Below, in pieces: positions 61,353-64,000 of a DNA stretch of 64,000 nt. Within the stretch, counting starts at the first letter, position 1, and each line of letters starts with the position of its first letter. This DNA is from CAYRNY01 sp964425755 (lineage in GTDB: Bacteria; Chloroflexota; Anaerolineae; Aggregatilineales; Aggregatilineaceae), in contig CAYRNY010000020.1 of NCBI GenBank assembly GCA_964425755.1, positions 37,356-101,355 of the forward strand, given 5' to 3'. The notes beneath the pieces are model-generated. The model worked only from the letters and a program-made list of their open reading frames with translations, was not told where the DNA came from and did not search any database. The position numbers and the translations under genes are program-made.

Positions 61353-63584
61353 TCACTCTCCAACCGGCAGCAGGATGAATCCGTCCTGTGCGGGCATGCC
61401 GTCCGGCAGGCGTGGGGGCAGCCGCTCGCCCGTTGCAGGGTCGACAAACCCGATGCGCAGGTGCCAGCCGCCGACATCGGCCCCGTCAGGCAGTGGCAGG
61501 CACAACATATCGCGCACGCGGTCCCCCGGCTGCCACGTGCTGGTGGGCCGGTAGCTGCCCTGTGGCGCGCGGTCCTGCTGCGCGACGATCGCGCCGCCGG
61601 CGTCGATCAGGTGGACGAACCACGTGTAATCGCGTTCCGGTGGTTCGGTCGCTTCCCACGCGGCGGTGAAGCGCACGCAGCCGCCGCCAACGTCCACCCC
61701 GTAAGCCGCCAGCCGCAGCGGGCCGAACCCCCAGCCGCCCGGCTGGTCTGGGTCGGGGGCGGGCCGCAGGTCAAAGTACACGGCGCGGTGCCCGGCGAAC
61801 TCACGCCCGGTGATGAAAGGATACCGCGCCCACAGCTCGCGTTCCTGCCAGTTGTCGGGGTGCCCCGGCGGGAACCAGGACACGAACCATAGCCGTTTGC
61901 CCTGCGCCAGCGCGTAACGCCAGATCGCGGCGGCGAGCGGGTCTTGCGGCGACGTGGGCGCGTTGACGGTCAGCACGCGCGCGCCGTTCTCCACGTCGAT
62001 CAAGGCGTTGTCGAAGAGCGTAGACGCGACAAGCGTGGTATCCGGCGGCTGGATCGCGGCCTCAAATGCGCGCACGGCGTCATGAGCCGCCCCGCGCTGT
62101 TGCCGCGCGGCGACCACGTTCAGACCGATCACCAACGCCAGCGCAGCGAGGACGGCGGTCGCCCGCCGGTCCAGGCGCGCGGAGAGGGCGGCTAGCCCTG
62201 CGAGTGCGATCGCCAGCGCGGCCAGCAGGTGCACCGGGTCCAGCGAGGCGGCCAGCCATGCCGGTTCGAATTCCCACCCGGCGACGACCAGTGCCGCCTG
62301 CCCGATCACCGGGCTGGTGGCGGGATCATACATCACCGTGTCGTCCAACGCGGCGACGATGCCGTCCAGCGTCCCGGTGCCGTACTGTGTCACCAGATAG
62401 CCGTAGTAGGGGAAGTAGCTGTACAGCGTGCCCAGGAGCTGGATCGCGACCGACAGCGCGACCAGCGCGGTCAGCGTGACGTGTAACCAGGGTCTGCGCC
62501 AGTTGAGTGCGGCGCTGACGACCGGCGCAAGACACAATGCGGCCAGCGGAGTCACCGGCAGCAGAAAGCGCGGCCCCCACGCGATGCCGCCGTGCCAGCT
62601 CCACCAGCTCGCATAGGTCGCGATCTGCGCGGCGATCAGCCCCAGCACGGTCCAGGCCAGGCGCGGCGACCGGCGGCGCAGCATAAACCAGCCGGGGATC
62701 GCGGCCAGCAGCACCGGGTTGTACCAGAATACACCTTTGTACGGGCTGAGCAGCATCCCGTAGACGCCGTAGAGGAACGGGCGGTTGAAACCTTCACCTT
62801 CCGCGAAGTGGTAGCCACTTTGCAGCGGATCGCCAAAGCGTGCCCAGTTATACGCACCCAGCAGCAGCACCGCGAGCAGCACCGGCGCAGCGAACCGGAT
62901 CGCGTCGCGGGGCGGCCAGCGTCGCGGGTTCCAGCCGAACAGGTACAGCCCCAGGATGCCCGCCATGACCGCGTAGCTCAGGTTGACCCCAACGGCCAGT
63001 CCGAGCGCCAGCCCCACCAGCCAGAGGTATCGCGGCGCGAGTCTTTCGCGGTACAGGTAAGCCCCGCCCAGCGCGATCACCAGCAGCAGCCCGACCAGCG
63101 GTTCCCCGAACAGCGTCTTGACGTAAGGCAGCGCGAACGTCGCCAGTCCGAACAGCAGCGCGGTGATCGCGGCGGTGCGTTGCCGGTATCCCAGCCCGCG
63201 TGCCAGCCAGTACAGCCCCAGCGCCGCCAGCGCGGTCACCAGCGGGTTGAACAGCATCGCCGTGGCGCGCATGGAGAGCCAGGGTAGCAGGTCGGCCAGG
63301 ACGACCAACGGTATGAGCAGCAAGGACGGTGCCGGCCCCTTTTTGGCGTGCAGCAGGCCGCCGGTGCCGAGGTTGCCCATCCGGGCCTGTTCCGGCAACA
63401 GCGCCTCAGCCGCCCCTTGCAGCATGATGTCCGGGCTGCCGTGCTGCACGGTCGTCACAGCGGCGATCAGCAGCGCCTCGCCGTCGGCTGACTGCGGGGT
63501 GCTGGTATAGCCGAGCAGGTACGCGCCGGTCAGTACGCAAAACAGGAACAGCGAAATGTGAGTCGGGCGCTGGCGAACCATCAT
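61353..63584 (-). CDS. Large polytopic membrane protein (GT-C glycosyltransferase-like)
   Basis: The protein has 743 residues with about 12 membrane helices in residues 10-520, starting with an early extracytoplasmic loop. Segments such as YWLARGLGYRQRTAAITALLFGLATFALPYVKTLFGEP and SGYHFAEGEGFNRPFLYGVYGMLLSPYKGVFWYNP resemble ArnT/PMT-type GT-C enzymes. Residues about 530-743 form a soluble outer domain with beta-rich pattern (YTWFVHLIDAGGAIVAQQDRAPQGSYRPTSTW). The overall plan is like that of 37569-39824. Confidence 0.68.
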   Translation of the reverse strand: MMVRQRPTHISLFLFCVLTGAYLLGYTSTPQSADGEALLIAAVTTVQHGSPDIMLQGAAEALLPEQARMGNLGTGGLLHAKKGPAPSLLLIPLVVLADLLPWLSMRATAMLFNPLVTALAALGLYWLARGLGYRQRTAAITALLFGLATFALPYVKTLFGEPLVGLLLVIALGGAYLYRERLAPRYLWLVGLALGLAVGVNLSYAVMAGILGLYLFGWNPRRWPPRDAIRFAAPVLLAVLLLGAYNWARFGDPLQSGYHFAEGEGFNRPFLYGVYGMLLSPYKGVFWYNPVLLAAIPGWFMLRRRSPRLAWTVLGLIAAQIATYASWWSWHGGIAWGPRFLLPVTPLAALCLAPVVSAALNWRRPWLHVTLTALVALSVAIQLLGTLYSYFPYYGYLVTQYGTGTLDGIVAALDDTVMYDPATSPVIGQAALVVAGWEFEPAWLAASLDPVHLLAALAIALAGLAALSARLDRRATAVLAALALVIGLNVVAARQQRGAAHDAVRAFEAAIQPPDTTLVASTLFDNALIDVENGARVLTVNAPTSPQDPLAAAIWRYALAQGKRLWFVSWFPPGHPDNWQERELWARYPFITGREFAGHRAVYFDLRPAPDPDQPGGWGFGPLRLAAYGVDVGGGCVRFTAAWEATEPPERDYTWFVHLIDAGGAIVAQQDRAPQGSYRPTSTWQPGDRVRDMLCLPLPDGADVGGWHLRIGFVDPATGERLPPRLPDGMPAQDGFILLPVGE

Positions 63585-63806
63585 GAACGCATTCCTTGCG
63601 GTGGCACCGGCAGCATGATGCCGTGCCCTGCCGTGAGTGTCGCCGGATTGTACCAGAAGCGCCAGCGGCAGTCGATGCAGGCGAGTGAGCGCGATTTTTG
63701 TGTGGAGACGGGTGGTTTCTGATGGACCTCATAAACGGTTTATATGCGATTCTAACGCGTTCGGGGTAGGGTTCTTATGCCAAACCTGTTACAATGCGTG
63801 GCCGAT
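63585..63806. other. Upstream region of groL
   Basis: This divergent gap contains a TACAAT -10-like word at 63790-63795, 11 bp before the CIRCE. An AT-rich patch lies at 63725-63750. I see no gene. Confidence 0.45.
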
Positions 63807-63833
63807 TTAGCACTAACACCTGATGAGTGCTAG
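63807..63833 (+). promoter_or_regulatory. CIRCE operator (HrcA site)
   Basis: TTAGCACTA-N9-GAGTGCTAG differs from the consensus TTAGCACTC-N9-GAGTGCTAA at one base in each arm. HrcA repressor binding here would give heat-inducible groL. Confidence 0.88.
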
Positions 63834-63880
63834 CCCCAATGCAACCCGCACACGCGCGGGTGCATCTACGAAATGGGGCT
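63832..63880 (+). promoter_or_regulatory. Two-tier hairpin in groL leader
   Basis: AGCCCCA (63832-63838) pairs with TGGGGCT (63874-63880). Inside, ATGCA-A-CCCGC pairs with GCGGG-TGCAT around a 6-nt loop, with one bulged A. The outer stem shares its first two bases with the end of the CIRCE. Confidence 0.55.
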
Positions 63881-63946
63881 GAGACAGACGCGACGCAAGG
63901 ACGCGTTTCTTATCCGGAAAGGTACGACAGAGGAGTACACGGACTC

Positions 63947-64000
63947 ATGCCAAAGCAGCTAGTATTTGACCAGGAAGCACGGAACAGCTTGAAGGAAGGC
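63947..64000 (+). CDS. groL: Chaperonin GroEL (5' end only)
   Basis: Eighteen codons are visible, MPKQLVFDQEARNSLKEG, matching the start of GroEL (AKQLVFDEEAR-type). An AGAGGAG site lies about 11 nt upstream. The CIRCE and the -10 element upstream fit heat-shock control. There is no groS between the operator and groL, so groS must be elsewhere or downstream. Confidence 0.9.
   Translation, partial: MPKQLVFDQEARNSLKEG

Overview
The window is GC-rich (roughly two thirds G+C by eye) bacterial chromosome with short intergenic gaps and many ATGA-type overlaps. I see no rRNA, CRISPR array, insertion sequence or prophage. A CIRCE operator before groL, a DUF2207 membrane protein, SH3-repeat surface proteins, stand-alone substrate-binding proteins, GlpABC and late menaquinone enzymes (UbiA/UbiD/UbiX/MenG types) fit a Chloroflexota lineage, probably Anaerolineae-like. 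That placement is inference from gene content, not a search result.

Layout. 1-3785 (minus): an operon of a Kef-type cation/proton antiporter, a PII-like protein, a glycosyltransferase-TlpA fusion and an EamA permease that runs off the window. 4035-5251: ArsR regulator plus CDF zinc exporter. 5381-7777: diaminopropionate ammonia-lyase and a divergent methyltransferase with an AT-rich leader. 7852-10802 (minus): an SsuABC/TauABC-like importer whose binding protein carries a C-terminal cytochrome c domain. 10973-20728: four late menaquinone-type enzymes, interleaved with two Rieske-fold proteins that lack the Fe-S ligands, glycerol kinase, a DinB protein and a BMP-family binding protein. 20725-26555: small enzymes, a DUF2207 protein, a zinc-ribbon membrane protein, a SpoU methylase, a PD-(D/E)XK protein and SixA. 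26562-30886 (minus): glpABC. 31158-34483 (minus): pyruvate dehydrogenase E1-alpha, E1-beta and E2. 34720-43222: AAA ATPase, SPFH protein, two-domain membrane protein, M29 aminopeptidase, GlsB and a TPR protein. 43385-47286: tRNA-Asn and three tandem GNAT-like paralogs. 47415-51568: response regulator, a deiodinase-like protein with an in-frame UGA, chromate transporter, two small proteins, TadA and tRNA-Ser. 51764-63584: carrier protein, lipoprotein, galTK, SH3-repeat protein, barrel-like protein, degenerate M24 protein and a large membrane protein. 63807-64000: CIRCE, a structured leader and the start of groL.

How the genes work together. GlpK and GlpABC give glycerol to glycerol-3-phosphate to DHAP with electrons passed to quinone; the menaquinone-type enzymes supply such a quinone; PdhABC feeds acetyl-CoA; galTK handles galactose. 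The ArsR/CDF pair and the ChrA transporter handle metals and oxyanions.

The strongest unusual item is the reading frame 47872-48606. Two halves of one deiodinase-like thioredoxin-fold protein are joined in frame through a single UGA. The UGA sits where deiodinases carry selenocysteine, and a SECIS-like hairpin starts a few bases later. Other notable items are the binding protein-cytochrome c fusion, the glycosyltransferase-TlpA fusion, the paired ligand-less Rieske proteins, a degenerate M24 protein and a two-tier hairpin in the groL leader.
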